Of a stretch of 7,159 nt of DNA, positions 1 through 6,513 are shown piece by piece (position 1 is the stretch's first letter; the number at the start of each line of letters is the position of its first letter). Both the position numbers and the translations under genes were made by a program. A model generated the notes under the pieces. The model worked only from the letters and a program-made list of their open reading frames with translations. It had not been told where the DNA came from and made no database searches. This stretch comes from JBDNIO01 sp041688215 (lineage in GTDB: Bacteria; Pseudomonadota; Gammaproteobacteria; Nevskiales; Salinisphaeraceae): positions 1 to 7,159 of the forward strand of contig JBDNIO010000098.1 of assembly GCA_041688215.1 (NCBI GenBank). Reading direction: 5' to 3'.

Positions 1-92
1 ATGCAATCAGTGATAATGAAGCCGCTAAACGTCTACAAAACGCCAGACACTCACTCTTTGAATCTATCTTCGAACGGATGAAAGCCAGCTGA
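1..92 (+). CDS. C-terminal end of an unidentified protein (partial, 5' end outside window)
   Basis: Reading frame 3 is open from the left edge to a TGA at 90-92 and encodes about 29 residues, ending FERMKAS. The composition (Ala, Arg, Lys, Glu with regularly spaced Leu and Phe) suggests an amphipathic C-terminal helix. The other two plus-strand frames are less convincing: frame 2 stops at once, and frame 1 gives a 26-residue peptide with an unstructured look. The stretch is AT-richer than the genes to its right and is on the opposite strand from them, so it belongs to a different transcription unit. I do not recognise the family. A restriction, integrase or phage-type protein is possible but unsupported. 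Confidence 0.45.
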   Translation, partial: AISDNEAAKRLQNARHSLFESIFERMKAS

Positions 93-248
93 CTCTTTTC
101 GCTAACCTTCAGACTCATTTTGGGATTGGAATATGCTCGTCCTGCAAAACCAAAGTGCAAAACCAAAGGGTCAGATTCGATTGAAACTCCGCTGGCTCAT
201 TTTGTGTCATGGCTTTACGTATCTTGTTGGTATTGCAACGTATATGCG
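93..248. other. AT-rich intergenic stretch between convergent genes, no gene recognised
   Basis: No convincing coding sequence is present. The frame that is open on the plus strand from a TTG at 120 runs antisense through the GFA gene and has no family features. Two transcription units converge here, so terminators would be expected, but I found no GC-rich stem followed by a T-run on either strand. A 9 bp direct repeat CTCATTTTG is at 114-122 and 196-204. GC of 1-240 is about 43% by hand count. Confidence 0.5.
143..168. repeat. Perfect tandem repeat, 2 x 13 bp (TGCAAAACCAAAG)
   Basis: The 13-mer TGCAAAACCAAAG occurs at 143-155 and again without a gap at 156-168. It lies in the non-coding stretch between the left-edge gene and the end of the GFA gene. 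It is followed directly by GGTCAGATTCGATTGAAAC (169-187), which resembles the GGGTCAGA-type sequences I associate from memory with REP-associated transposase (RAYT) elements. No transposase gene is visible here. The repeat is directly seen; the mobile-element link is a guess. Confidence 0.75.
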
Positions 249-626
249 TCAGGGAACTTCGTCGTCTATCCCCCACCAGTTGGCTTTGGACGCCACATAA
301 AAATGGCAGGCCGGGAGCACGGGCAGCGGTTCGTTTATGCTGCCGGCCCGCACCCGCACAGTTTCGGGTTTGTCACTGCGTTTGCTGATAATGGGGGAGC
401 CGCAGTGCTGGCAGAAAACGCGAAACTTACCGGGCGAGGATTCGTACTCGCGGAGTGATTCCGCACCCTCGAGAATCTGGAATTTATCTGCGCTTACAGG
501 AATATTGGTGGCGAACGCCGTGCCTTGGGCTTTGCGGCATTGCCGGCAATGGCAGATTTGGATCGGCGCCAACTCGCTGTTGATTTGAAAGCGGACCCCG
601 CCACACAGGCATGCTCCGGTAAACAC
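249..626 (-). CDS. GFA-family zinc protein (glutathione-dependent formaldehyde-activating enzyme-like)
   Basis: This 125-residue protein has the complete cysteine pattern of the GFA/CENP-V fold: C6-x-C8-G-G near the N terminus, C25-H-C27-x-x-C30 in the middle and F-C72-x-x-C75-G-S-P towards the C terminus. In the family these residues bind two zinc ions, one structural and one catalytic. The founding member speeds formation of S-hydroxymethylglutathione from formaldehyde and glutathione, but most small single-domain members have no proven reaction, so the formaldehyde role should not be assumed. The start is GTG at 626; no ATG lies between it and the plsB stop at 632-630, only 3 nt upstream. 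No strong ribosome site is visible, so translation is probably coupled to plsB. It is the last gene of the minus-strand run. Confidence 0.85.
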   Translation of the reverse strand: MFTGACLCGGVRFQINSELAPIQICHCRQCRKAQGTAFATNIPVSADKFQILEGAESLREYESSPGKFRVFCQHCGSPIISKRSDKPETVRVRAGSINEPLPVLPACHFYVASKANWWGIDDEVP

Positions 627-629
627 AGG

Positions 630-3101
630 TTACATCTCGGCCGTTTCCGCGGCGTGCGGCGTGCTGGTTAAATGCAGGATGGTTTGACGAATATCCGGCC
701 CCAGCAGTTGCAGCGCGTCTTTGGCTAGCGTTTGCAGGGCGGGCTCTATTTCCAGTTCGTGGCCGTGGGATTTAAGCAGGCCCACGCGGGTTAGCGTTTG
801 CAGGTGATTATGGAACAGACGCAAATCGAAAAATTCGGGGCTGTTGCGGCCGGTGACAATCGCCATGCGTTCGGCCATGAGCTGGCATTGGCGCTCGAAG
901 GCAGCGCGCTCGACGCGCCCGGTGTCCAGGTTATTGGCCAGCAAGACGGTGGTCATGCCGTAGCGCTCCAGCGCCTCACGCATGATACGGGCCAGACTCA
1001 TAAGCGCGCCAAATTCATGCGTGCCGGCTTTGGGGCGGTGTAATACGCCGCTGGTTTCGTCGCGTAACAACAGGCCACATTCCAGCAGCGCGACTAGCGC
1101 CTTTTTAAGTTCGGCGCAGGCCTGGTCGCTGTCCCAGCGCAAGCAGAGTTCGGATTGAATCAGGGGGTAGAGTTGCAGGCAGTTATCCAGCATGCCGACT
1201 TCCTGGCGCCGTTCGAAATGCGCGAAGAAGTTGGCAATTAACGAGGGCAACGCGAACAAGTGCATGATGTTGTTGCGACTGTAGGTGAGCAACACGGCCT
1301 GACGTGATTCTACGGTAAGCACATCGCCCCAGGCGTGCGGCACGCGCAGCAGGCGCGTAAGCGGCTCGGCTTCGGCCAGCAGGGCGCGGCCACTGGTTTC
1401 TTCCGGCAGGGTGATGTTTTCGCTGTACGGGCAAAGCCGGGCGAGCTTCGCCAGAATTTCCAGGCTGTGGATCATTTCGTCTTCGACCACGGCCTTTTGT
1501 GGACTGCCGAGCAGGATGAGCGCGGCCAGGCCGGCGGCGTTCAGGGTGGCGGCGCTGTTGATGCGGCACATTACTTCGGTGCTCAGGTCATCCACAAAGT
1601 CGCCCAACCAGTCGGGGCGGGTATCGGCGTCCAACTGTTCACGCCAGGGATAACCCTGTGCATCGGCGAAATTCGCTAATTGGATGGGTTCGCCGAAGGA
1701 GATATAGGCGCGTCCGTATTTGCGCTTCAGCGCCGTGCGTGCGCCGCGCGCCAGGTCGCGTACGGATTCGCTTTTCTTGCCACGGTTGCCGCGCAGTTCG
1801 TCGAAGTAACTGTTGACCTCCATGACACGGTCGTAGCCGATGTAAACCGGCACGACCGATACGGTTTTTTCAGAGTGATTCAAAAAGCTCTGCACCACCA
1901 TCGACAACATGCCGGTCTTGGCGGGTAGCAGGCGGCCGGTACGGCTGCGCCCGCCTTCGGGATAAAACTTCATCGGCTGGCCGCGCGCGATCAGCACGTC
2001 AACATAGGCCCGGAAAACCGCCGTATACAGTTTGTCCCCGCCAAAACTGCGGCGCAGGTAAAACGCACCGCAACGGCGCAACAAGCCGCCCACCGGCCAG
2101 AAGTTCAGATTAATGCCGGCTGCGATTTGCGGCAGCGCGAAGCCTTCCAGATACAAGGTATAGGACACCAGCAGGTAGTCCATGTGGCTGCGATGTGACG
2201 GCAGGTAAATTACCGAGCCGTCGTGCGCGGTGACGCGCAGGCGTTGCAAGTGGCGCACGTCCACGCCGTCGTAAATACGGTTCCACAACCAGGTGAGTAC
2301 GCGCAATAGGAAGCCGATGGCGATATTGGAATAATCGGCCGCAATTTCATCGGCATATTCGTGTGCGCGGGTGCGGGCGGTGACCAGTAGGATGCCTTCG
2401 GCTCGTGCCGTGTGCTCGATCGCTTCGCGTACGCCCGGCGATGCCAGCAGTGAATTCAGCACTTGACTGCGATGTGACAACACCGGCCCCAGCGTAGCGG
2501 TACGCTGGCGGCGAAAGTGCACGCGCAGCACACGTGCCAGTTTGCGCACCAAGAGTGCCGGCGCGATATCGGTATTGTCGACGAAGCCGCGGTAATCCAA
2601 GGGCTGACCGAAATGCAGCAGCACATTGCGGCCCTGGGCGAGAATAATCAGGAATTTGCGTAGGCGCCCGGGGCGTTCGCTATCCGCGAACAGGATCCGG
2701 AACAGTGAGGTTTCGTTAACCGGATTACGGCCCCAGAAAACCGAGACAGGCACAATTTGCACGTCGAAATTATGGTCGTTTATGCCTCGCGAGATCAGAC
2801 GCTGCAATTCGGAACGCGAGCCGGCGCGGCCATGCGGCAGGCTTAGAATTACGGCTCGCGAACGTCTGGGCAGGCGGTTATGCGGCAGATGCGGGCGTGG
2901 CAGCCCGTTTTCCAGGCAGCCCGACTCCAGCGCCATCCAGTCGGAAAGCCCGCCTGCGGGCAACACGTAACAAACCGGTTTGTCGGGGTCCAGTGCGAGT
3001 TCATGCAGGTCGGTGGGCGTAATGCGGATGCGCAACCACGCGCGCAAGGGCCAGCGCACAACGCCAACAAATAACAGCAGGAACCGGCTCAACCAGCGCA
3101 T
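630..3101 (-). CDS. plsB: Glycerol-3-phosphate 1-O-acyltransferase PlsB
   Basis: Transfers an acyl group from acyl-ACP or acyl-CoA to the sn-1 position of glycerol-3-phosphate, the first step of phospholipid synthesis, at the inner membrane. The 823 residues are close to the 807 of E. coli PlsB. The four acyltransferase blocks are present in order: HRSHMD (catalytic H303, D308), GAFYLRR at 345-351, PEGGRSRTG at 381-389 and VPVYIGYDRVME at 417-428. The long N-terminal region and the C-terminal half with FERRQEVG and LYPLIQSELCLRW patterns mark PlsB rather than PlsC. The start is ATG at 3101, with no good Shine-Dalgarno and only 6 nt after the kinase stop codon, which suggests coupling. The kinase stop is in the same frame (TAA, two codons, ATG), so no upstream start is possible. 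All visible key residues are intact. Confidence 0.96.
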   Translation of the reverse strand: MRWLSRFLLLFVGVVRWPLRAWLRIRITPTDLHELALDPDKPVCYVLPAGGLSDWMALESGCLENGLPRPHLPHNRLPRRSRAVILSLPHGRAGSRSELQRLISRGINDHNFDVQIVPVSVFWGRNPVNETSLFRILFADSERPGRLRKFLIILAQGRNVLLHFGQPLDYRGFVDNTDIAPALLVRKLARVLRVHFRRQRTATLGPVLSHRSQVLNSLLASPGVREAIEHTARAEGILLVTARTRAHEYADEIAADYSNIAIGFLLRVLTWLWNRIYDGVDVRHLQRLRVTAHDGSVIYLPSHRSHMDYLLVSYTLYLEGFALPQIAAGINLNFWPVGGLLRRCGAFYLRRSFGGDKLYTAVFRAYVDVLIARGQPMKFYPEGGRSRTGRLLPAKTGMLSMVVQSFLNHSEKTVSVVPVYIGYDRVMEVNSYFDELRGNRGKKSESVRDLARGARTALKRKYGRAYISFGEPIQLANFADAQGYPWREQLDADTRPDWLGDFVDDLSTEVMCRINSAATLNAAGLAALILLGSPQKAVVEDEMIHSLEILAKLARLCPYSENITLPEETSGRALLAEAEPLTRLLRVPHAWGDVLTVESRQAVLLTYSRNNIMHLFALPSLIANFFAHFERRQEVGMLDNCLQLYPLIQSELCLRWDSDQACAELKKALVALLECGLLLRDETSGVLHRPKAGTHEFGALMSLARIMREALERYGMTTVLLANNLDTGRVERAAFERQCQLMAERMAIVTGRNSPEFFDLRLFHNHLQTLTRVGLLKSHGHELEIEPALQTLAKDALQLLGPDIRQTILHLTSTPHAAETAEM

Positions 3102-3107
3102 GGGCCG

Positions 3108-3746
3108 TTATTTGTGGTTTGAACGCACGACAAACAAGCGGGTAAAGCTGCGCAGGCCTGCGCCGGTGGAACGTATTGCGTGAATCCAGAAACCGCGGTG
3201 CTCGGCCATTTCGCGTTCCCGGTCGGTGGCCAGTTCCGGCGCGTTGCGTACTTTGAGTTTGGCCAGGGCGTTACGGTCGGCCTGACAAAATTTTGCGAAC
3301 ACCCAGTTCCAGGGGCTATTCCAGTCTGCGCCGTGGATGATGCGGGCGACGAAATCTACAATATACGGCTGGCCGTTTGCATCCACCAGAATATTGCTGG
3401 GCGCGCGCAAGTCGCAATGCGCTACGCCGCGGCTGTGCATGGCAGCCACCAGCGCGTGTAATTTTTCGAACGATTGCGCCGGCGGCTGCATGCGTGGCCA
3501 AGGCTCAGCCGGCACGTATTCCATGAGCACGCCGCGCGTGTCTATGCGCCGGATCAGCGCCGGAATACCGGGTAACCCGGCCAGACGTTCCAGCGCCTGG
3601 GCTTCGCGCCGGATCAAGAGCGGGCCGAGTAACCAGGCGAACCAGCCGCCGGAGCGGCCGTAGTCTTTCAATACCGCGCGCTTGCCATCAATCGCGACGA
3701 TGACAACTTCGGGTTCCGTGCCGCCACCACGGCGAAAGCTGTGCAC
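3108..3746 (-). CDS. Small RIO/WaaP-like protein kinase or sugar kinase
   Basis: A minimal kinase fold of about 212 residues. With a GTG start at 3746, the visible residues are K27 (strand-3 lysine in AVLKDYG), E48 (helix C, in RREAQAL), the catalytic loop H110-C-D112-L-x-x-x-x-N118-I-L, and D131-F as the metal-binding motif. The third position of DFG is Val, as is common in RIO and lipopolysaccharide-kinase (WaaP/KdkA) relatives. Catalytic residues are intact, so activity is likely. The substrate could be a protein, Kdo/heptose or another small molecule and cannot be read from sequence. It sits between mlaA and plsB, suggesting an envelope role. The 5' end is uncertain: coding-like, GC3-rich codons continue upstream of GTG as ...QGLSRAALYQHA, but no in-frame ATG, GTG or TTG lies between 3746 and the mlaA end; ATT (3818), ATC (3809, 3797) and CTG (3776) do. 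Confidence 0.8.
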   Translation of the reverse strand: MHSFRRGGGTEPEVVIVAIDGKRAVLKDYGRSGGWFAWLLGPLLIRREAQALERLAGLPGIPALIRRIDTRGVLMEYVPAEPWPRMQPPAQSFEKLHALVAAMHSRGVAHCDLRAPSNILVDANGQPYIVDFVARIIHGADWNSPWNWVFAKFCQADRNALAKLKVRNAPELATDREREMAEHRGFWIHAIRSTGAGLRSFTRLFVVRSNHK

Positions 3747-3817
3747 CGCGTGTTGGTACAGCGCGGCGCGGCTCAGGCCCTGAAAACTTGGTTCGATGGA
3801 CGGATGGATAGCGGCAA

Positions 3818-4549
3818 TTACTCCAGTTCGTAGCCGTCGTAGTTTTCGTCGCGGAATTCGCGCGGTGGGTTGCCATCGTGCACGGCGTTCAGACGTCGCT
3901 CCAGGTACGCGCCGCGCACGAACAGATAGGGGTCGAAGGCGTTGCGCACGCTTTGATCAAACCCGAGCAATCCTGCGCGCAAATCCACAAGGTAAAGCGC
4001 CTGCAGTGCGAAGGTAACGGCCAGGCTGTCAACATAGGTCAGCGGATTGGTAAAGCGGTCGGCAATCAGGCCAATGCCGTCGCGCCCGGTACTGGGGCCC
4101 AGCAGCGGCAGCATTAAATATACACCCTGGCCCAGACCCCAGTAGCCCAGGGTCTGGCCGAAATCCTCATCGTGTTCTTCCAGCCCCAGACCGGTGGCAA
4201 CGTCAAACAGGCCGCCGATGCCCAGGGTGCTGTTGACGATGAAACGCGCTACGTCCGAGGTGCCATTATGAAATTTGGCCTGCAGATAGCTGTTCACAAT
4301 GGTGGTGGGATAGAACAGGTTGTCAAAGAAATGGCCAACGCTGCGCTCTACCGGGTCGGGGGTGACATTGCTATAACCTTTGGCCACCGGGCGCAGGGCA
4401 TAGCGATCCAGTGCGTCGTTGAATTGGTAAATGCCCCGATTCACCGACTCGAATGGATCCTGCGGGTCGCTGGACGGAGTGTGCGCGCAGCCCACCACAG
4501 TCAGCATCACAAAAAATCCCAAAAAAATCTGGCCCACACGTCTGCTCAT
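3818..4549 (-). CDS. mlaA: Outer-membrane phospholipid-trafficking lipoprotein MlaA (VacJ)
   Basis: MlaA forms a ring in the outer-membrane inner leaflet, usually with a porin trimer, and extracts phospholipid from the outer leaflet for return to the inner membrane through MlaC and MlaFEDB. The 243-residue product has a signal peptide with lipobox VVGC (lipidated C21); Ala follows the Cys, so there is no Asp inner-membrane retention signal. Family signatures follow: DPFESVNR at 31-38, FNDALDRY, RPVAKGY, FFDNLFYPTT, DEDFGQTLGYWGLGQG and the LPLLGPST segment. The acidic C terminus (YELE) is unremarkable. The start ATG is well placed, 7 nt after AAGGA. The usual mlaFEDCB genes are not in the window. 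It is downstream of the SDR gene and upstream of the kinase. Confidence 0.95.
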   Translation of the reverse strand: MSRRVGQIFLGFFVMLTVVGCAHTPSSDPQDPFESVNRGIYQFNDALDRYALRPVAKGYSNVTPDPVERSVGHFFDNLFYPTTIVNSYLQAKFHNGTSDVARFIVNSTLGIGGLFDVATGLGLEEHDEDFGQTLGYWGLGQGVYLMLPLLGPSTGRDGIGLIADRFTNPLTYVDSLAVTFALQALYLVDLRAGLLGFDQSVRNAFDPYLFVRGAYLERRLNAVHDGNPPREFRDENYDGYELE

Positions 4550-4556
4550 GGTTGTT

Positions 4557-4561
4557 TCCTT
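4557..4561 (-). promoter_or_regulatory. Ribosome binding site of mlaA
   Basis: AAGGA on the minus strand, 7 nt before the ATG at 4549. This is the clearest Shine-Dalgarno on the minus strand and fixes the mlaA start. Its strength contrasts with the weak sites of the kinase, plsB and GFA genes downstream, which probably depend on coupling. Confidence 0.75.
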
Positions 4562-4595
4562 AGTACCTGCTCATCGGATGTTCCCCTGCGCAGTG

Positions 4596-4601
4596 ATTAT
4601 A
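4596..4601 (-). promoter_or_regulatory. Candidate internal promoter (-10 element) for mlaA
   Basis: In the 77 nt gap between the SDR stop and mlaA, the minus strand carries a perfect TATAAT at 4601-4596, placed so that transcription would begin near 4589, about 40 nt before the mlaA ATG. No good -35 hexamer lies 16-18 nt upstream and there is no TGn extension, so it may be weak or activator-dependent. An 8 bp palindrome CTGCGCAG at 4586-4593 overlaps the expected start. If real, mlaA, the kinase, plsB and GFA could be transcribed apart from the two upstream genes. Confidence 0.4.
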
Positions 4602-4626
4602 AGCTGCAATCAAGGAATGCGCCGAG

Positions 4627-5649
4627 TTACTTGGAGTCGCGGTAAAACGCGAAGATGTCATCAAAGGAGTAGACCGGCCGAAAGCCGAAAGTAGCACTGA
4701 ATTTTTCGGGGTCGATCACGACGGCATATTTGAAGAAGTCCAGTAAATAGGAAGGCGGCGCAAAACGCCCCATGGCGGCGGCCAGCGCGCGGGTCAGACC
4801 CGGCGGTATGGCGGGCAGAAACAGGCGCCGGCAGCCCGCCAGTTCCAGCGCGTCCTGATAGGCCACCCAGTCGTCGGGTGCCACGTTATAAACGCCGGGC
4901 TTGTTTTGCGCCAGGGCGGTTACCACCGCGGATGCCATGTCTTCCACATGAATAAACTGCATCAGCGGGGTAAATCCGCCCACACAGGGGGCCAGCGGTT
5001 GCGCCAGCATGCGGCTGATGCTGTTGTTAATGCCCGCGCCGGCAATGTTGCAGGGGCGCAGCACCGTAATGTTGAGTTCCGGGTGCTTGTACAGGTAGAT
5101 ATTGGCCAGGTTTTCCAGCTCCACCGCGTCGACCAGGTCCTGCGCATGGCCGGCGGCCTTGAGCGGGAAACTCTCGTCAATCAGCGACGGGTTATGCGGA
5201 TCGGCGCCGTATACGTGGTAGGTGGATAGCACCAGAGCTTGTTCGACGCCGTACTTGAGCGCCAGTTTAAGCAGCCGTTCGGTACCGATTACGTTGGAGG
5301 AAAAACGACGACCGCGATCGAGCTCGGAAATCTTGATACGCCCGAGGTGGAGAACGGCCACGAATTCGTGTTCGCGAAACACGTCTTCAAAGCTGCGTTT
5401 GTTGAAGTCCACCTCATAATCGACGGTATCCGGGTGCAGCGCTTTCAGGCCACGGAAATCCACGCCGATAATCTGGTAATCGGCCTGCAACTGGGCAATC
5501 ACATATTTGGCCAGCGCCCCGGCTGCGCCAGTGATGAGGATTTTTTCGCGTTTGCGGGCGCCGATATTGGGGGCATCCAGGGGCGCGGCAGCCTTGCGGC
5601 GACGGGCAGGACTTTTGCGTTTTGCGGGTTGTTTTTTCGAATCACGCAT
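4627..5649 (-). CDS. Atypical extended SDR (NAD-dependent epimerase/dehydratase-like)
   Basis: A 340-residue protein. Residues 1-35 form a basic tail rich in Lys, Arg, Ala and Pro. A Rossmann fold follows, with G41-A-A-G44-A-L-A47 and acidic D64 at the end of strand 2, which favours NAD+. Extended-SDR features continue with NVIGTERLLKLA at 119-130, STYHVYG at 142-148 and VLRPCNIAG at 196-204. The catalytic YxxxK is not recognisable: where it should precede the RPxNxxG strand the sequence is DLVDAVELENLA. It may therefore bind nucleotide without acting as a classical dehydrogenase or epimerase. I chose ATG at 5649, which overlaps the upstream stop as TGATG; an in-frame TTG at 5652 would add one residue. 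Pairing with an acyltransferase suggests a lipid or envelope substrate, but this is inferred. Confidence 0.88.
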   Translation of the reverse strand: MRDSKKQPAKRKSPARRRKAAAPLDAPNIGARKREKILITGAAGALAKYVIAQLQADYQIIGVDFRGLKALHPDTVDYEVDFNKRSFEDVFREHEFVAVLHLGRIKISELDRGRRFSSNVIGTERLLKLALKYGVEQALVLSTYHVYGADPHNPSLIDESFPLKAAGHAQDLVDAVELENLANIYLYKHPELNITVLRPCNIAGAGINNSISRMLAQPLAPCVGGFTPLMQFIHVEDMASAVVTALAQNKPGVYNVAPDDWVAYQDALELAGCRRLFLPAIPPGLTRALAAAMGRFAPPSYLLDFFKYAVVIDPEKFSATFGFRPVYSFDDIFAFYRDSK

Positions 5650-6476
5650 CAATACAAACTCTTGCGTTGCGCCAATCCGGTTTCGATAAGATCCCGAATG
5701 GCGTCCTTGACCTGTTCCACCCGCCGCTCAACCTCGCCTTCATTTCGGGCGTCGTTGGCAAAATGCATAGGTTTGCCAAAATTCAAATGCACCTTGGCCG
5801 GCAGCGGCACCAGCGGCGCCAGGGGAAAATAGGGCATGTTCAGCAACTTGGCCAGGGGCTTTATGTTGGTCAACGAAGGCATGGTTTCTTCGCAGCCCAC
5901 AATGCCCACCGGCACAATCGGGGTGGCGTGCTCCATGGCCATATGCATGAAACCATGGCCAAAACGCTGTAGCTGATAACGCAGCCGATAGGGCTTGCCC
6001 GAGCCGCGTATGCCTTCCGGATACACCACAATCGCCTCTTCACGTTCCAGCATCTTGGCGCAATTGAGCGGGTCGCCGATCACGCTCCCCAATGAATTAA
6101 TCAGATTGCCCAGAAACGGCACGGTGGGGAACCAGCGCTCGACCATGGCGCGCGGCAGGCGTGGACCGTGCGGGTTGGTGGCGATGGAATAACCGACCAT
6201 AATGCCGTCCATCGGCAACTGCCCGCTGTGGTTGCCGATAATCAGCAAACGGCCTTCGGATGGCACGTTTTCCAAGCCAAAAGCCTCCACCCGGAAATAT
6301 TCCTCGTATAACCAGCGCACGAACTGGAAGCCAATTTTCGCGGTATCCAGGTTCAGGCCCCAGGGGTCATAGCCCTGGGTGCCCACATTCTGGCGCGGCA
6401 GGGCGTCGATAATGCGGTCAATTTCCGGGGATACGACCCGCGCTTTTACGAAATTACGAAATCGCATGCTACACAT
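5649..6476 (-). CDS. Lysophospholipid acyltransferase-like protein (PlsC/MGAT-like superfamily)
   Basis: This 275-residue enzyme of the glycerolipid acyltransferase superfamily would transfer an acyl chain to a lysophospholipid, monoacylglycerol or similar acceptor at the inner membrane. Block 1 is NHSGQLPMD with H83 and D90, a spacing of six rather than the usual four residues. The PEGIRGSGK block at 153-161 replaces the usual PEGTRS, and VPVGIVGCEE at 188-197 corresponds to the fourth block. These variants fit the LPLAT_MGAT-like branch better than housekeeping PlsC, so sn-1-acylglycerol-3-phosphate should not be assumed as acceptor. An ATG at 6476 gives the longest form; ATG at 6467 (residue 4) has a TTGGA nine nt upstream and may be the true start. 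It is the first gene of the minus-strand run and overlaps the SDR start by one base. Confidence 0.88.
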   Translation of the reverse strand: MCSMRFRNFVKARVVSPEIDRIIDALPRQNVGTQGYDPWGLNLDTAKIGFQFVRWLYEEYFRVEAFGLENVPSEGRLLIIGNHSGQLPMDGIMVGYSIATNPHGPRLPRAMVERWFPTVPFLGNLINSLGSVIGDPLNCAKMLEREEAIVVYPEGIRGSGKPYRLRYQLQRFGHGFMHMAMEHATPIVPVGIVGCEETMPSLTNIKPLAKLLNMPYFPLAPLVPLPAKVHLNFGKPMHFANDARNEGEVERRVEQVKDAIRDLIETGLAQRKSLY

Positions 6477-6504
6477 TCCAATGGCGATAACTTACGTGGC
6501 CAAC

Positions 6505-6513
6505 TGCTATGAT
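6505..6513 (+). promoter_or_regulatory. Candidate extended -10 promoter of the parB-like gene
   Basis: TGCTATGAT is an extended -10 element (TGn followed by TATGAT, five of six matches to TATAAT). Transcription would begin near 6520, giving an untranslated leader of roughly 46 nt before the ATG at 6566. No clear -35 is present, as is allowed for extended -10 promoters. The minus-strand promoter for the divergent acyltransferase is not obvious; a TTGATC with a poor TAAGTT 16 nt further on is the best I see. Confidence 0.45.

Noticed and set aside
93..248. Rho-independent terminator between the converging genes
   Set aside because: No GC-rich stem-loop followed by a T-run was found on either strand.
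120..458. Plus-strand open frame of 112 codons
   Set aside because: Starts at TTG, mostly antisense to the well-supported GFA gene, and shows no family motif.
798..2970. Several long plus- and minus-strand open frames across plsB (for example 1183-1569 minus, 1335-1679 plus, 2626-2970 plus)
   Set aside because: They are by-products of GC-rich codon use in plsB, whose motifs are continuous across the whole stretch.
3815..3817. TTG directly after the mlaA stop, with GGAG just upstream, as a kinase start
   Set aside because: It is in the wrong frame and meets TGA after 14 codons. It would work only with a frameshift, which the sequence does not show.
5239..5832. 197-codon plus-strand open frame antisense to the SDR and acyltransferase genes
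   Set aside because: Long but crosses two genes with clear conserved motifs on the other strand; no recognisable domain or ribosome site.
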